Source: Pomphorhynchus laevis
Lineage: Eukaryota; Acanthocephala; Palaeacanthocephala; Echinorhynchida; Pomphorhynchidae
Reading direction: 5' to 3'
NCBI GenBank assembly: GCA_012934845.2
Contig: WNNJ02002383.1
Coordinates: 124,001 to 188,000 of the forward strand
DNA: 64,000 bases
Positions 61,960 to 64,000 of this stretch are shown here, piece by piece. The notes below the pieces were generated by a model. That model was not told the DNA's origin. It saw only the letters and a program-made list of their open reading frames with translations, and searched no databases. Position 1 is the stretch's first letter. Each line of letters opens with the position of its first letter. The position numbers were made by a program, and so were the translations under genes.

Positions 61960-62690
61960 TGATTATGTACCGCATGGGAAGATGCATTAAAATGGTTACT
62001 AGCCATAACAACGAATTGTTAAATTGAAATTATAAACGACGTCAGGTTTACAGTAAACTACAAAAAGCCCGAATTCATAGAAATCAGAATGGCTTAAAAG
62101 TGAAATCAAATTAGCTTCATAGACTTATAATGCCGTATCATATCCTCTCATCCCTATTTTTTACGAGATCCCACAGGATTCAGTCCTAGGTCCCCTGCTT
62201 TTCTCTCTGCTGTTGGCGATTTATCTCCGTTTATAAAACCTTACTCCTTTAACGTCATACAATACGCCAATGACATCCTCATCTATGCTCATGCACCCGC
62301 ACATCGCATACACGATATCGGCATTTCTGCCTCGTAGAAATTCAGCTTCATAGATTCAGCTTCATTTCAGCTTCATAGGCTTATAATGCCGTATCATATC
62401 TTCCCATCCCTATTTTTTGTGGGGTCCCACAATGTTCAGTCCTAGGTCCGCTGCTTTTCTCTCTTCTGCTTGGTGATCTCTCTCTGTTTATCAAACCTTA
62501 CTCCTTTATCTTTAAAAAGAAATCAAATTGACATCACATCATAGACTAATAATGTCAGATCATAACGGTCTTCGGTTGCTCAAAGAGACAGTAACCTAGT
62601 TATAAATAGGATACTGATGAGAAATAGTAAAAAACAAATGTTTAGACATCAAGTAATATTCACAGGAATTGATATCTCAAGGTATCTTGC
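61960..62690 (+). mobile_element. PLE-2 relic interrupted by LINE-A reverse transcriptase fragments
   Basis: PLE-2 sequence matching (in reverse) 19010-19290 is broken by two short LINE-A RT fragments: 62130-62340 and 62395-62515. Both carry the same PQGSVLGPLL-type region; only the first runs on to a YANDILIYAHAP box. A piece of PLE sequence (AGGCTTATAATGCCGTATCA) sits between the two, so the arrangement looks like an insertion that was then tandemly duplicated. Confidence 0.6.
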
Positions 62691-62699
62691 CAAGTCTAC

Positions 62700-62800
62700 G
62701 CTTGAAGTGTACAAAATTTGTACACTTAGCGTGTAGAAATAATATTTTAGCGTGCCCTAAAATATTTAGGACATTTTTTGTCCTAAATATTTTCCCAAGC
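62700..62800. repeat. Two adjacent inverted repeats
   Basis: AAGTGTACAAA...TTTGTACACTT (about 62706-62729) and a perfect 15-bp repeat AAAATATTTAGGACA with its complement (62759-62773, 62779-62793, 5-nt T loop). Confidence 0.75.
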
Positions 62801-62929
62801 AGTCAAGCAAATATTAAGTTAATATTTTGATATTTCAACATTTGTTGTTAATAGTTATTTGTGAAAATAAAAGAGAAAATTTGTATTCCTGGTGGTAGTC
62901 AGGAAAACAAACCACTGTTCATGTAAGCT

Positions 62930-63299
62930 GAATGATTACTGCGTGGGTGTAGATGAACTTTTTGAGTTGTTGGTTTTCTATGCAATGTCGTTTTGAAAGT
63001 GTTATGGCAGTCTATAGTAATAGTAAGGTCAAGAAAGTTAACTGACTGTGGTGTTTCAAGTGTAAATCGCAAAGGTCAAAGTTTGTAAATTGTTTCACTA
63101 AATTCACTGAGGGTGTGGTCTTTTGTTCTCTAAATCGCGAATACATCGTCAATGTAACGAACCGAAAATAAAGGTCGTTCGACATTTTTAAAGAATGATT
63201 TTTTATATTTATCTAGGTAAATGGTTGCAAGTGTAGGGGCAACAGGTGTACTCATGGCCACTACAATAACTTGCTTGTATAACTTGTTATTAAAAAAAA
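62930..63299 (-). mobile_element. PLE-2 reverse transcriptase fragment (second copy)
   Basis: Diverged copy of 19330-19699, including the YIDDVFAI region and the edge at which LINE-A begins. It continues beyond LINE-A at 63765-63870. Confidence 0.75.
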
Positions 63300-63764
63300 C
63301 AATTTATTTTAACGTGGCAAATGCGTGCAAGCGCACGCTTACATGACCACAACAAAACAAAAATGTAAATCAGGTGTCGAGAAGGTGTGAACGGAGGAGG
63401 TGTTTGAATGTGATAAAGGAGGGAGCGCGGCGGACGTCGAGAGGAAGTTGATTCCAGGCGAGTGAGGCGGCGACGAGGAAGGATCGGAGACCGTAGTTGT
63501 TGGAGTAATTAGGAACGTGGAGTAAGAGGGTATGACAGGAACGAAGCGATAGCGAGGTGGGGCGAGTATCGTCTAAGAAAGGAAGGTTGATGAACGATGG
63601 GGAGCCGACAGCGATAAGACGAAAAGTAACGAGAAGAAGGCGGAGTTTGATGCGGATGTGGATGGTGGGCCAGGAGAGTTGGGCAAAATATGTGGATGTG
63701 TGGTCGAAGCGACTGAGGCGTAGAGCACTCAAACGACGGTGTTGATTATTCGTTGTAGGGTAGA
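63300..63764 (-). mobile_element. LINE-A 3'-end fragment inside PLE-2
   Basis: C-terminal coding end (SALRLSRFDHTSTYFAQLSW to the 3' UTR) with the 3' hairpin at 63323-63338. Its 3' junction with PLE-2 is at the same place as in the 19.7-kb copy, but the LINE stops after about 465 bp and joins PLE-2 sequence with a small loss. Confidence 0.8.
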
Positions 63765-63869
63765 ATTAATTTCCTGATAAAATTAATTGTAATGCGGACT
63801 TAACAAATTTACATGTTGACGTTGGGTTATCTGCTGCTACCATAGCTTGATGTATTGAGGTGTATAAGT

Positions 63870-64000
63870 CAAATCAGCTAACTGAGTCTACGTATTGTTA
63901 TATAATTATAAAATAAACAAAACATAATAATGCTAAATCAAAATTTAATAATTAAATAATAAAATTAATAATTGTTTTTAGATTTTCTATAATTTAAATC
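63870..64000 (+). repeat. AT1 repeat, truncated by the window end
   Basis: Starts TCAAATCAGCTAACTGAGTC and matches the 59505-59692 copy closely for its whole visible length. Confidence 0.7.

Overview
This is AT-rich nuclear DNA from a eukaryote, almost certainly an invertebrate animal. Three pieces of evidence point that way: spliced host exons (Rab14, and the CFIm25/NUDT21 subunit of mRNA 3'-end processing), an animal-type LIM domain, and a dense nest of retroelements of animal type (GIY-YIG Penelope-like elements, several LINE lineages, Ty3/gypsy elements with very short LTRs). The 50-bp first intron of Rab14 recalls lineages with tiny introns such as flatworms, rotifers or mites, but nothing here fixes the phylum. 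I saw no bacterial features and no rRNA, tRNA or CRISPR.

Layout. 1-3.7 kb: a broken gypsy element (gypsy-1), joined at its 3' LTR to a broken LINE with a restriction-like (REL) endonuclease (3.7-6.0 kb). 6.57-11.03 kb: a Penelope-like element (PLE-1) split by a nearly whole, young gypsy element (gypsy-2, 6769-10646, 5-bp target duplication). 11.0-12.3 kb: a REL-endonuclease ORF running in frame into a LIM-domain sequence. 13.1-14.4 kb: LINE relic. 14.4-17.4 kb: gypsy-3. 17.5-24.2 kb: a PLE (PLE-2) whose reverse transcriptase region is interrupted by a full-length LINE-A with an 11-bp target duplication and a 16-bp tandem array at its 5' end. 24.9-39.6 kb: LINE-C copies, PLE-1 pieces, an RTE-like scrap, PLE-3 and a gypsy relic. 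39.7-43.1 kb: a dispersed AT-rich repeat and fold-back elements. 43.2-47.0 kb: LINE-B, meeting a second REL-type LINE (47.1-49.0 kb) at a perfect hairpin. 49.1-51.4 kb: AT-rich repeat copies. 51.5 kb: first coding exon of NUDT21 (minus). 51.7-55.1 kb: PLE scraps and a 360-bp satellite. 55.1-58.4 kb: spacer. 58.37-58.58 kb: first two coding exons of Rab14 (plus), whose following intron seems to hold an inverted pair of PLE-5 copies and further PLE-2/LINE-A debris to the window end.

The host content is small; most of the window is layered insertion. The strongest unexplained signals are short structured motifs. One is a hammerhead-ribozyme-like core (CTGANGA, one extra A or T, a G-C-closed stem, GAAA) repeated just downstream of GIY-YIG genes of several PLE families and in loose copies. 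A second is a permuted geometry (GAAA, exactly 22 nt, CTGATGA) shared by a 360-bp satellite and a dispersed AT-rich repeat. A third is an LTR-to-leader complementarity in two gypsy elements that suggests self-primed reverse transcription. A fourth is a covarying 3'-end hairpin shared by LINE-A and LINE-B.

Names such as PLE-1 or LINE-A are local labels used only in this annotation.
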